The notes under the pieces were generated by a model. It was given only the letters and a program-made list of their open reading frames with translations, did no database searches and had not been told where the DNA came from. Both the position numbers and the translations under genes were made by a program. Shown piece after piece: positions 18,594 to 26,894 of a stretch of 64,000 nucleotides of DNA (positions are counted from its first letter, which is position 1; each line of letters begins with the position of its first letter). The DNA lies in contig CADCUI010000066.1 of the NCBI GenBank assembly GCA_902805845.1, forward strand, positions 18,616 to 82,615, read 5' to 3'. This DNA comes from an uncultured Nocardioidaceae bacterium. GTDB lineage: Bacteria > Actinomycetota > Actinomycetes > Propionibacteriales > Nocardioidaceae.

Positions 18594-19094
18594 GTGACCC
18601 AGTCCCAAGAGCAGAGCGTGGTCTGGTTGACCCAGGATGCCTTCGACAAGCTGAGGAACGAGCTGGAGCATCTGCGTGGCCCCGTCCGGGACGAGATCGT
18701 CGCCCGGATCAGTGCGGCGCGCGACGAGGGCGACCTGAAGGAGAACGGCGGTTACCACGCCGCCAAGGAGGAGCAGGGCAAGACCGAGGCCCGGATCCGC
18801 CAGCTCGAGGACATGCTCCGGCAGGCCCAGGTCGGCGAGACGCCGCCTGACGACGGCATCGTGGAGCCCGGCATGGTCGTCACTGTTCGTTTCGTCGGCG
18901 ACACCGAGACCGAGAAGTTCCTGCTCGGCGCCCGCGAGATGGCCGGCGGGACCGACCTCCAGGTGTACTCACCGCAGTCCCCGATGGGCTCGGCGATCCA
19001 CGGCAAGCGGCCTGGCGACGAGGTCGACTTCGCCGCCCCCAACGGCAAGATGCTGCGGGTCGAGGTCGTCGACGCGGTTCCCTACCGCGCCTGA
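18594..19094 (+). CDS. greA: Transcription elongation factor GreA
   Basis: This factor enters the RNA polymerase secondary channel and stimulates cleavage of backtracked transcripts. The 166-residue length is normal: an N-terminal coiled coil with acidic tip (ARDEGDLKENGGYHAAKEEQ) and a C-terminal FKBP-like domain (VYSPQSPMGSAIHGKRPGDEV). GTG 18594 follows a CAGGAG site. It converges on ilvA with 25 bases between. Confidence 0.95.
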   Translation: MTQSQEQSVVWLTQDAFDKLRNELEHLRGPVRDEIVARISAARDEGDLKENGGYHAAKEEQGKTEARIRQLEDMLRQAQVGETPPDDGIVEPGMVVTVRFVGDTETEKFLLGAREMAGGTDLQVYSPQSPMGSAIHGKRPGDEVDFAAPNGKMLRVEVVDAVPYRA

Positions 19095-19119
19095 GTCCGC
19101 CGGCGGCAGGCGTCGAGCC

Positions 19120-20415
19120 TCACTCCGTGACGCGGTAGCCACATCCCCGCAGGTGGCTCAGCACCTGCTCCGCGTGCTCGGCCCCCCTGGTCTCCACCTG
19201 CAGCTCGACGTCGACGTCGCCGAGGTGGAGATGGGCCGAGGTCCGCGAGTGCACCACGTCGAGCACGTTGGCCTGCACCTCGACCAGCTCGGCGAGCAGC
19301 CGGGCGAGACCTCCTGGCCGGTCGGGGATCCGAGCGCGGAAGGCGAGGTAGCGTCCCGAGGTCGCCAGCCCGTGCCGGATCACGTTCATGAGCAGCAGCG
19401 GGTCGACGTTGCCACCGGAGAGCACCGCCACCGTCGGCGTCTCGAAGCGGTCCGGGTGGTCGGTGAGGGCGGCCACGGCCGCGGCACCGGCGGGCTCGAC
19501 GAGGAGCTTCGCCCGCTCGAGCAGCATCACCAGCGCCTGGGAGAGCGACTCCTCGCTGACGGTGACCATCTCGTCGACCAGCTCGCGGACGGTCTTGAAC
19601 GGCACCGCACCGGGACGCCCGACCGCGATGCCGTCGGCCATCGTCGCCATCGACGGCAGCGTCTCGGGTCGCCCGGAGGCCAGCGAGGGCGGGTACGCCG
19701 CCGCACCCTCGGCCTGCACCCCGACCACCCTCACGTCCGGGCGGGCCTGCTTGACCGCGGCGGCCACCCCGGCGAGGAGCCCCCCTCCTCCGGTCGGCAC
19801 CACGATCGTGCGCACCTCGGGGCACTGCTCGAGGATCTCCAGGCCGCAGGTGGCCTGACCGGCCACGATGTCGGCGTGGTCGAACGGGTGGACCACGACC
19901 GCGCCGGTGTCCTCGGCGTACCCGAGCGCGGCGACGATCGCCTCGTCGATCGTGGCACCCGCGATCCGCACGTCCGCGCCGTAGTCCCGGGTGGCCTTCT
20001 CCTTGGGGATGGAGGCACCGGTCGGCATGTAGACCACCGCCTTGATGCCGAGCAGCTGGGCGGCGAGGGCGACGCCCTGCGCGTGGTTGCCGGCGCTCGC
20101 GGCGACGACGCCGAGGGCCCGCTCCTCCGCCGACAGCCTCGCCATCCGGGTGTAGGCGCCGCGGATCTTGAACGACCCGGCGCGCTGCAGGTTCTCGGCC
20201 TTGAGGAGGACCGGACCGCCCGCCACCTTCGACAGCCACCGGGACTCCTCCATGGGCGTGCGGATCGCGACTCCCTCGAGGAGCGCACGGGCCCGGGCGA
20301 TCTCCTCGAGCGTGGGCCCGTGGAACGTCCCGGCACCCGCCCCGGCGCTCGGCCCAGCACTCGGCCCAGCACTCGTCCTGGCGCTGGACCTGCGACTGCC
20401 CTCGACGCTCGTCAT
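19120..20415 (-). CDS. ilvA: Threonine ammonia-lyase, biosynthetic type with ACT domain
   Basis: This PLP enzyme converts threonine to 2-oxobutanoate, the first step of isoleucine synthesis. The PLP lysine is Lys83 in GSFKIRGA, and the phosphate-binding loop PTGGGGLLAG follows. The last 80 residues form one ACT-like domain. The N-terminus carries a Ser/Ala/Gly/Pro repeat (residues 13-29) encoded by tandem 15-base repeats, absent from most homologues. ATG 20415 has TAGGGT six bases upstream, indicating a leaderless mRNA. Biosynthetic versus catabolic use is not settled by sequence alone. Confidence 0.93.
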   Translation of the reverse strand: MTSVEGSRRSSARTSAGPSAGPSAGAGAGTFHGPTLEEIARARALLEGVAIRTPMEESRWLSKVAGGPVLLKAENLQRAGSFKIRGAYTRMARLSAEERALGVVAASAGNHAQGVALAAQLLGIKAVVYMPTGASIPKEKATRDYGADVRIAGATIDEAIVAALGYAEDTGAVVVHPFDHADIVAGQATCGLEILEQCPEVRTIVVPTGGGGLLAGVAAAVKQARPDVRVVGVQAEGAAAYPPSLASGRPETLPSMATMADGIAVGRPGAVPFKTVRELVDEMVTVSEESLSQALVMLLERAKLLVEPAGAAAVAALTDHPDRFETPTVAVLSGGNVDPLLLMNVIRHGLATSGRYLAFRARIPDRPGGLARLLAELVEVQANVLDVVHSRTSAHLHLGDVDVELQVETRGAEHAEQVLSHLRGCGYRVTE

Positions 20416-20421
20416 GCCCCC

Positions 20422-20427
20422 ACCCTA
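20422..20427 (-). promoter_or_regulatory. -10 element, leaderless start of ilvA
   Basis: TAGGGT on the minus strand, six bases before ATG 20415. The 22-bp repeat motif GGGCGGGTCG ends 13 bases upstream of it, so the repeat covers the -35 region. Confidence 0.55.
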
Positions 20428-20439
20428 GGAACTCCTCCG

Positions 20440-20519
20440 CCGACCCGCCCCTGATGTCTGCCCGACCCGCCCTCGATGCAGGCATCGAGGGCGGGTCGGG
20501 CAGACGTGTGGGGCGGGTC
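20440..20519. repeat. 22-bp intergenic repeat array, locus 4 (inverted pair)
   Basis: Two arrays meet head to head: minus-strand units at 20440-20479 and plus-strand units at 20482-20519. The inner 23 bases of each arm (20457-20479 and 20482-20504) are perfect complements with only AG between. This gives a very stable cruciform or hairpin inside a divergent promoter region. Confidence 0.92.
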
Positions 20520-20532
20520 ACCCAGCAGATTA

Positions 20533-20575
20533 CTTGCGTGCTGCATGCACACCCTCAACACTTGCTGAGTGCAAG
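20533..20575 (+). promoter_or_regulatory. Paired operators for the MarR-type regulator
   Basis: CTTGC-N5-GCAAG (20561-20575) is a perfect dyad ending two bases before the regulator start codon. CTTGC-N5-GCATG (20533-20547) is the same site with one mismatch, 28 bp upstream. Two spaced sites at the regulator's own promoter imply autorepression of the regulator-efflux operon. Confidence 0.6.
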
Positions 20576-20577
20576 CA

Positions 20578-21012
20578 ATGACCGGGACGCCGAGCGTCGA
20601 GGACTCCCTCATGGGAGTCCTGCTCACGGTCGGCCGGCGGATGCGCCAGCCGCTCCCCGGCGACCCGGTCGACGCCTCGATGCTGCCGGTGCTGAAGACG
20701 CTCGCCACCTGCGGACCGGTCCGGCACACGGCGCTCGCCGAGCTGCTCGGCCTCGACGCCTCCACGGTCAGTCGCAAGGTGCGGCACCTCGCCGAGCGCG
20801 GCCTCGTCGGTGTCGGCTCGGACCGCAACGACGCCCGCGCCCGCCAGGTCGAGCTGCTGCCGGACGGACGGCGCGCCCTCGACCAGCTGCTGGCCGTACG
20901 ACGCCACCTCATCGAGCAGGTCCTCGGCGTCGGGCCCGACGACGACCGGGAGCAGCTGCGCACCCTGCTCGACCGCTTCCACTCAGACCTCAGCCAGGAG
21001 AACCTCCCGTGA
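20578..21012 (+). CDS. MarR family transcriptional regulator
   Basis: This 144-residue winged-helix repressor has the recognition region HTALAELLGLDASTVSRKVRHLAERGLV followed by the beta-wing with SDRNDARARQVELL, typical of MarR proteins that sense small phenolic or toxic compounds. ATG 20578 was preferred; a GTG at 20569 in the operator is in frame. Its stop overlaps the efflux pump gene by four bases, the standard arrangement of a drug-responsive local repressor. Confidence 0.9.
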   Translation: MTGTPSVEDSLMGVLLTVGRRMRQPLPGDPVDASMLPVLKTLATCGPVRHTALAELLGLDASTVSRKVRHLAERGLVGVGSDRNDARARQVELLPDGRRALDQLLAVRRHLIEQVLGVGPDDDREQLRTLLDRFHSDLSQENLP

Positions 21013-22682
21013 CCCCCGACCGTGACGGCTACCTGTCCCACCGCCAGATCCTGGTGGTGATGGGCGGCCTCATCACCGGCATGTTCCTGGCCGCTCTGGA
21101 CCAGAGCATCGTCAGCACCGCACTCCCCCGGATCACCAGCGACCTCGGCGGCCTCGACAAGCTGTCGTGGGTCGTGACGGCGTACCTGCTGGCGTCCACC
21201 GCGTCCACTCCGCTGTGGGGCAAGGTCTCCGACCTCTACGGCCGGCGGCCGATGTTCCAGCTCGCCATCGTCACGTTCCTCGTCGGCTCGGCGCTCGCCG
21301 GCTTCTCCCAGAACATGGAGGAGCTGATCGCGTTCCGCGCCATCCAGGGGCTCGGCGGCGGCGGCCTCATGGCCCTGGCCCTGGCGACGATCGGCGACGT
21401 GGTGCCCCCACTGGAGCGACCCCGCTACCAGGGCTACATCGCCGCCACGTTCGGCACCTCCAGCGTCCTGGGGCCGGTGCTCGGCGGGTTCTTCGCCGAC
21501 GGCCCCGGCTGGGAGTGGATCTTCTTCATCAACATCCCGATCGGCGCGGTCGCGCTGGTCGTCACCAGCATGGTCCTGAAGATGCAGCACGTGCGGCGCG
21601 AGCACACCATCGACTACCTCGGCGCCGCGGTCATCGTCGGCAGCGTGACCTCGCTCCTGCTCTACACCGCCTGGGCCGGCCCCGACGAGGGCTGGACCTC
21701 ACCGCCGGCCCTCACCCTCCTCATCGGCGGGTTGCTGCTCGCCGCCCTGTTCGTGCTGGTCGAGCACCGGGCGGCCGAGCCGATCATCCCGATGCGGCTG
21801 TTCCGCAACTCGACCTTCACCGTCTCGAACCTGTTCGGGTTCCTGATCGGCGCGGCGATGTTCGGGGTCATGGTCTTCATCCCGGTCTACCTGCAGATCG
21901 TCAAGGGGCTCTCCCCCACCGAGTCGGGGCTGGGCATGCTCCCGATGATGGTGGGGCTCTTCACCACCTCCATCCTCGGTGGCCGCCGGATGTCCCACAC
22001 CGGCAACTACCGGTGGTTCCCGACGTACGGCGCCTCCCTGGTGCTCGTCGCCGTCGGGATGCTCATGTCCCTGGAGCCCACCACGCCGTACTGGTTCACC
22101 GCGATCTCCCTGTTCGTGATGGGCGCCGGTCTCGGGTTCACCATGTCGGTGCTCACCGTCGCGGTGCAGAACTCGGTGGAGCGCACCGAGATGGGCGTGG
22201 CCACCAGCTCGGTGCAGTTCTTCCGCCAGATGGGCGGCTCGTTCGGGGCGGCGCTGTTCGGCGCGATCCTGTCCAGCCGGCTCGCGATCCACCTCGCCGA
22301 GGCGGCCGAGGGTGCTCGTGCGGGCGACCTTCCGCGCGAGGGGCTGGGCGACGTGGCCAACAGCGTCGACATGATCAACCGGCTGCCCGAGCCGGCGCAG
22401 GGCCTGGTCGTCGGCGCCTTCTCCGACGCCATGAGCGAGATGTTCCTCACCGCGGTGCCGCTGGTGCTGGCCGCCCTGGTGGTGGGGCTGTTCCTCAAGC
22501 AGATCCCGCTGGCAGCGCGGCACCAGGCACACGGGGGCGAGTCACCCCAAGGCGCGGCTCAGGCGGCCGGCGGCGGGTCCTCGTCGGGGACGCCGCTCGG
22601 GGTGACACCGGCCGCCTCGGCCTCGCCGGAGTCGACGGTCGCGGAGACCTCCTCCATGTCCGGCAGGTCGTTCGAGAGGTAG
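21009..22682 (+). CDS. MFS drug exporter, DHA2 (EmrB/QacA) type
   Basis: This 557-residue proton-driven exporter has 14 expected membrane helices. Motif A reads GKVSDLYGRRP after helix 2, and the helix 1 region has the DHA2 LDQSIVSTALPRI block. The start is GTG 21009 (GTGA overlap with the regulator gene). The last 41 codons run across the 3' end of the converging AI-2E-type gene (124-bp overlap, 22559-22682); that tail is Gly/Ser-rich and probably dispensable, or a base error has removed an earlier stop. Confidence 0.9.
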   Translation: MTPDRDGYLSHRQILVVMGGLITGMFLAALDQSIVSTALPRITSDLGGLDKLSWVVTAYLLASTASTPLWGKVSDLYGRRPMFQLAIVTFLVGSALAGFSQNMEELIAFRAIQGLGGGGLMALALATIGDVVPPLERPRYQGYIAATFGTSSVLGPVLGGFFADGPGWEWIFFINIPIGAVALVVTSMVLKMQHVRREHTIDYLGAAVIVGSVTSLLLYTAWAGPDEGWTSPPALTLLIGGLLLAALFVLVEHRAAEPIIPMRLFRNSTFTVSNLFGFLIGAAMFGVMVFIPVYLQIVKGLSPTESGLGMLPMMVGLFTTSILGGRRMSHTGNYRWFPTYGASLVLVAVGMLMSLEPTTPYWFTAISLFVMGAGLGFTMSVLTVAVQNSVERTEMGVATSSVQFFRQMGGSFGAALFGAILSSRLAIHLAEAAEGARAGDLPREGLGDVANSVDMINRLPEPAQGLVVGAFSDAMSEMFLTAVPLVLAALVVGLFLKQIPLAARHQAHGGESPQGAAQAAGGGSSSGTPLGVTPAASASPESTVAETSSMSGRSFER

Positions 22683-24076
22683 ACCACCACGGCGTTGACG
22701 GCCGCGATCAGGGGCACCGCGACGAGCGCGCCGGGAATGCCGGCGAAGTAGGCACCGCCGGCGACGCCCAGGATGACGGCCAGCGGGTGCACCGAGACCA
22801 TCCGGCCGAGCAGGAACGGCTGCAGCACCTGCGCCTCGAGCTGCTGTACGCCGATGACGCCACCGAGCATGATCAGGGCGGCGATCGGGCCCTGGGCGAC
22901 AAGAGCGACCAGCACCGCCACGGAGCCGGAGATCGTCGCGCCCACCAGCGGCACGAAGCCGCCGAGGAAGACCAGCACCCCGATCGCGAGCACGAACGGG
23001 ACCTTGAGGATCGCCGCCACGATCATGATCCCGACCGCGTCCACGAACGCGACCAGCACCGTGGCCCGGACGAACTGGGTGAGGCTCAGCCACGCGACGC
23101 GTCCTGACCCGTCGGCCTTGGCCCGCGCCGCACGAGGGAACAGCCGCACCACCCACGCCCAGATGCGCCGGCCGTCGGCGAGGAAGAAGTACGTCGCGAA
23201 GAGCACGATGAAGAAGCCGGCGACGACGTGGCCGATCGTCGCGCCGACGCTGGTGGCCCGCTCGACGAGCTGCTCGTTCCCGGTCGTGACGATGTTCTGC
23301 GCCTCGTCGATGGCGTCGTCGAGCTGCTGGTCGGTCACGTTCAGCGGCCCTTCCTGGAGCCACCGCCGGATCTCCTCGAGACCGGTCACCACCTGGCCGG
23401 CCAGGTCGGTCGCGCCGTTGGCCACCTGCTGGGTGGCGAAGGTCAGCATGAGGATCAGCACGGCCAGCACCGCGATGACCACGACGATGGCCGCGACCGA
23501 GCGCCGCACCACCCGGGTCAGGACGTCGACCAGCGGCGCCACCAGCGCGGCGAGGAACATCGCGATGACGACGGGCAGCACGACCGACGTGAAGGCGCCG
23601 ATCGCCCGGGCGACCAGGTATCCCGCGATGACGATGACGATGAACCGCCACGACCAGGCGGCGGCGAGGTCGACGCCGTACGGCACCTGCGCACGCGTGA
23701 AGTTGGACTGGCCGGGCTGGATGCTGACGCTGCGGGGATCCGGCTCGTCGTGACGACGCTCGGCCCGCACCCGCTCCCACTGGTGCGCCCACTGCTGCGC
23801 GAGCTGTGCGGCAAGGCGGCGGTCCTCCGCGATCCTCTCGGAGTCCCGCTGGCGCCGACGCGATCCCCACCGCAGGAAGCGTCCGCGCCGGTGGCCGTCG
23901 CTGTCCGGCGACGGGGATCCGTTCGACTCAGGGACCTGCTCGGCCGGGACACCCTCGGGCGGGACACCGTCGGAGGGCGCGGACACCGTGGCCGGAGCGG
24001 AGCCGGACGCCGGCGCGGTGCTCGCGGTCCCCGAGGTCACGGAGGTCACGGTCTCCGGGGTCTGGGACGGGTCCAC
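22559..24076 (-). CDS. AI-2E family transporter
   Basis: This membrane protein of about 505 residues belongs to the AI-2E/PerM family (about eight helices; conserved block FLGGFVPLVGATISG). Members have been linked to autoinducer-2 export or Na+/H+ exchange; no specific role is evident here. Long disordered Pro/Ser/Thr/Glu-rich tails flank the membrane core at both ends. GTG 24076 is favoured because TACGCT lies six bases upstream; TTG 24106 would instead overlap the preceding stop by four bases. The 3' end overlaps the converging MFS gene. Confidence 0.82.
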   Translation of the reverse strand: MDPSQTPETVTSVTSGTASTAPASGSAPATVSAPSDGVPPEGVPAEQVPESNGSPSPDSDGHRRGRFLRWGSRRRQRDSERIAEDRRLAAQLAQQWAHQWERVRAERRHDEPDPRSVSIQPGQSNFTRAQVPYGVDLAAAWSWRFIVIVIAGYLVARAIGAFTSVVLPVVIAMFLAALVAPLVDVLTRVVRRSVAAIVVVIAVLAVLILMLTFATQQVANGATDLAGQVVTGLEEIRRWLQEGPLNVTDQQLDDAIDEAQNIVTTGNEQLVERATSVGATIGHVVAGFFIVLFATYFFLADGRRIWAWVVRLFPRAARAKADGSGRVAWLSLTQFVRATVLVAFVDAVGIMIVAAILKVPFVLAIGVLVFLGGFVPLVGATISGSVAVLVALVAQGPIAALIMLGGVIGVQQLEAQVLQPFLLGRMVSVHPLAVILGVAGGAYFAGIPGALVAVPLIAAVNAVVVYLSNDLPDMEEVSATVDSGEAEAAGVTPSGVPDEDPPPAA

Positions 24077-24082
24077 GACGCC

Positions 24083-24088
24083 AGCGTA
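24083..24088 (-). promoter_or_regulatory. -10 element, possible leaderless start of AI-2E gene
   Basis: TACGCT on the minus strand, six bases before GTG 24076. It competes with a translational-coupling start at TTG 24106. Confidence 0.35.
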
Positions 24089-24102
24089 TGCGCCGGGAAC
24101 CG

Positions 24103-25536
24103 TCAACGCAGGGGAGTGAGCAAGGACCCGAGCAGGCGGTGAGCCGCCTCAGGGTGCTCGGCGGCGAGCAAGCCGGCCGCCGCGAGCAGGTAGTCGCGGT
24201 CGACCACCACCCGGGGATGCTCCGGCACCTGCCAGCCGCCGTCGGTGCTCACGTGCTCCAGCAGCCGGCGCTCGGCGGTCGGCGCGTGCCGCAGCGCGCC
24301 ACCGGACCCGACCACCAGCGAGGTCTCCCGCAGGTCGATGCCACTGCGTTCCACGAGCCGTGCCCCGCCCGTGCTCCGGCCGGGCTCGGCGGCGAACCGC
24401 ACCTGCGCCCGGCCGGCATGCCGGCGCAGCGCCACGCCGACCGCGAGGAGCCCGAGAAAAAGGTCGAACGCTGCGTCGTCCACGTCGGTCGGCAGGTACG
24501 CCGGGTCCTCGACCCGATCTCGTGCCGCCGCCAGCGCCGCAGGGACCTCGCCGTCGTCCAGCAGCCCGGCGGCCCGGGCCTCCTCGGCCAGGGACACAGC
24601 ACTCCACCGCACGCCCAGGTCCGCCTCCACCGTGCGGTTGACCGCCGACGGCCCGACCACGTCACGACTCAGTCCCTCGCTCTCGGCTCCGCCGTCCTCC
24701 TCGACCAGCTCGGGGGGCTCGACGACGGAGTAGACGTCGGTCGTCGCGCCGCCCACGTCGACGACGACGACGTCGCCGGCCCCCGGGAGCCTCCGCCCTG
24801 GATCCCCGCGGGCGAGGAGCTCGACCGCGGTGAGGACGACGTCGGGGGTGGCGCCCTGCACCATGCCCGCGAAGTCCGGGCTGGCCGAGAGGTGCTTGCC
24901 GCCGATCACGTGGGCCAGGAACATCTCCCGGATCGCCCGCCGCGCCGATGCCGGGGCCAGCACACCGATGCGCGGCACCACGTTGTCGGCCACGACGTAC
25001 GGCGTCCCTGCCGCCTCGAGCAGCGCCGTGACCTCCGGGCGGGCGTCGACGTTGCCGGCGACCACGACCGGTCCCGTCCAGGCGGCCGAGGCGATCGCCC
25101 GGGCACATGCCACCAGCACCTCGCTGTTGCCGCCGTCGGTGCCGCCGACCAGCAGGACCACGTCGGGGCGCGCAGCACGCAGCGCGTCGACGCCCCGATC
25201 GGCGAGACCGCCCGAGGAGACGTGGACCACCCGACCACCGCTGGACAGCGCCACTCGCCGGCCCGCCTCAGCGGTCACCAGCTCCTCATTGCCGACCACC
25301 GCGATCCGCAGACCACCGCCGGCCGAGGAGCAGGCCAGCACCGGCGCGTCGGCGGCGCGCGGGTCGACCGCCGCGAGCGAGCTCAGGCAGGCCCGCCAGC
25401 CGTCGAGGACATCGGTGGCGATGGTGGTCCCGTGCTCCGCGCTGGCGACCAGCAGCCCGTCGTCGAGGTCGACGAGCGCGGCCTTGGTGAACGTCGACCC
25501 GAAATCGACGCACACGGCGAACCGCCCCTCATGCAT
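24103..25536 (-). CDS. GlmL/MutL-family ASKHA ATPase
   Basis: This 477-residue protein matches the glutamate mutase L (GlmL/MutL) family of actin-like ATPases. It has phosphate-1 DFGSTFTKAAL at about residues 9-19, phosphate-2 VVVDVGGATTDVYSV in the middle, and adenosine motif VVGSGGALRH. Relatives accompany B12-dependent mutases or aminomutases and may act as reactivases, but no mutase gene is present here. ATG 25536 was chosen; an in-frame ATG at 25554 lies in the 22-bp repeat array, and the first codons themselves look repeat-derived (see 25521-25600). Confidence 0.82.
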   Translation of the reverse strand: MHEGRFAVCVDFGSTFTKAALVDLDDGLLVASAEHGTTIATDVLDGWRACLSSLAAVDPRAADAPVLACSSAGGGLRIAVVGNEELVTAEAGRRVALSSGGRVVHVSSGGLADRGVDALRAARPDVVLLVGGTDGGNSEVLVACARAIASAAWTGPVVVAGNVDARPEVTALLEAAGTPYVVADNVVPRIGVLAPASARRAIREMFLAHVIGGKHLSASPDFAGMVQGATPDVVLTAVELLARGDPGRRLPGAGDVVVVDVGGATTDVYSVVEPPELVEEDGGAESEGLSRDVVGPSAVNRTVEADLGVRWSAVSLAEEARAAGLLDDGEVPAALAAARDRVEDPAYLPTDVDDAAFDLFLGLLAVGVALRRHAGRAQVRFAAEPGRSTGGARLVERSGIDLRETSLVVGSGGALRHAPTAERRLLEHVSTDGGWQVPEHPRVVVDRDYLLAAAGLLAAEHPEAAHRLLGSLLTPLR

Positions 25537-25600
25537 GGCCGAGCCGCCCCTCATGTCTGGCCGAGCCGCCCCTCATGTCTGGCCGAGCCGCCCCTCATGC
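25521..25600 (-). repeat. 22-bp intergenic repeat array, locus 5, running into a gene start
   Basis: Two complete units (25538-25559, 25560-25581), a near-complete third (25582-25600) and a degenerate fourth (25521-25537) read on the minus strand as GGGCGGCTCGG with CCAGACATGAG. The degenerate copy encodes the first residues of the GlmL-like protein, and the array supplies its ribosome-site-like GAGGGG. Confidence 0.9.
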
Positions 25601-25603
25601 CGG

Positions 25604-26815
25604 TCAGGACAGCGCTCGGTCGAGGTCCGCAACGAGGTCCTCGGCCGTCTCGATGCCCACCGACAACCGAATGAGGTCCGCCGGCACCTCGAGCTGGGTG
25701 CCGACGACCGAGGCGTGCGTCATCCGTCCGGGATGCTCGATCAACGACTCCACCCCGCCCAGTGACTCAGCGAGCGTCCACAGCCGGGTGGCCGAGCACA
25801 CGTCGAGCGCCTTCTGCTCCCCGGCCGCCACCCGGAAGGACACGATGCCGCCGTAGCGGCGCATCTGCCGACTCGCCACGTCGTGGCCGGGGTGGTCCGT
25901 CAGCCCGGGGTAGATGACCTGGGACACGGCCGGGTGGTCGGCCAGGTGCGCCACGACCGCCTCGGCGTTGTCGCAGTGCCGCTCCATGCGCAGCGCCAGC
26001 GTCCGCAGCCCCCGCAGCACCAGCCAGGAGTCGAAGGGCCCGGCCACTCCCCCGATGGCGTTCTGGTGGAACCGCAGCTGCTCGGCGAGCTCGCCGTCAC
26101 GGACGACGAGCGCCCCGCCGACGACGTCGGAGTGGCCGCCGCAGTACTTGGTCGTCGAGTGCACGACGACGTCGGCGCCCAGCTCCAGCGGCTGCTGGAG
26201 GTACGGCGAGGCGAACGTGTTGTCCACGACGAGCAGGGCGCCGGCGTCGTGGGCCACGTCGGCCAGTGCCGGGATGTCGGCGACGGTGAGCATCGGGTTG
26301 GTCGGTGTCTCGACCCAGACCACCTTGGTGCGCCCGGGGACCACGGCCGCGGCGACGCTCCCGGTGTTCGCCACATGGGCGGTCGTGTGCTCCAGCCCCC
26401 AGGGCGCCGCCACGCGGGCGAACAGGCGGTAGCTCCCGCCGTACGCGTCGTCGGGCACGACCACGTGGTCACCGGGACGGCACACCGTGCGCAGCAGGGT
26501 GTCCTCGGCGGCGAGACCGCTGGCGAAGGCGAAGCCGTGCTCGCCGCCCTCGAGCGCCGCGATGCACTCCTCGAGCGCGGTGCGGGTCGGGTTGCCGCTA
26601 CGGGAGTACTCGTAGCCGCCACGGAGGCCGCCGACGCCGTCCTGCTTGTAGGTGCTGGTGGCGTAGATGGGCGGGATGACCGCGCCCGTCGTCGGGTCGG
26701 GGCCGTAGCCGGCGTGGATGGCGCGTGACTCGAAGCCCAGCGTGCGGATCTCGTCCTGCCGATCGATCGTGCCGCCGGGCCCTCCGCGGTCTTCCTGGTT
26801 CGCTCCCTCGTCCAC
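25604..26815 (-). CDS. metB: Cystathionine gamma-synthase/lyase family PLP enzyme
   Basis: This 403-residue Cys/Met metabolism enzyme has PLP-binding Lys223 in HSTTKYCGGHSD and the conserved SRSGNPTR and VETPTNP blocks. Actinobacterial proteins of this type make cystathionine from O-acyl-homoserine and cysteine, and many also cleave it; the sequence does not separate the two. With cbs at 54-55 kb it would allow both directions of transsulfuration. GTG 26815 has TAGGGT six bases upstream, so the mRNA is probably leaderless. Confidence 0.9.
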   Translation of the reverse strand: MDEGANQEDRGGPGGTIDRQDEIRTLGFESRAIHAGYGPDPTTGAVIPPIYATSTYKQDGVGGLRGGYEYSRSGNPTRTALEECIAALEGGEHGFAFASGLAAEDTLLRTVCRPGDHVVVPDDAYGGSYRLFARVAAPWGLEHTTAHVANTGSVAAAVVPGRTKVVWVETPTNPMLTVADIPALADVAHDAGALLVVDNTFASPYLQQPLELGADVVVHSTTKYCGGHSDVVGGALVVRDGELAEQLRFHQNAIGGVAGPFDSWLVLRGLRTLALRMERHCDNAEAVVAHLADHPAVSQVIYPGLTDHPGHDVASRQMRRYGGIVSFRVAAGEQKALDVCSATRLWTLAESLGGVESLIEHPGRMTHASVVGTQLEVPADLIRLSVGIETAEDLVADLDRALS

Positions 26816-26821
26816 CCCGGC

Positions 26822-26827
26822 ACCCTA
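26822..26827 (-). promoter_or_regulatory. -10 element, leaderless start of metB
   Basis: TAGGGT on the minus strand with six bases to GTG 26815; no ribosome site is present. Confidence 0.55.
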
Positions 26828-26894
26828 CCCACGGATGCCGGACGCCCTTGCGCTGCGCGGGACACTGGAGACCACACGAAGTATTGGAGGAACC

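Noticed and set aside
24077..24106. TTG 24106 as the AI-2E gene start
   Set aside because: It overlaps the preceding stop neatly but lacks a ribosome site; GTG 24076 has a TAnnnT at the leaderless distance. Not fully excluded.
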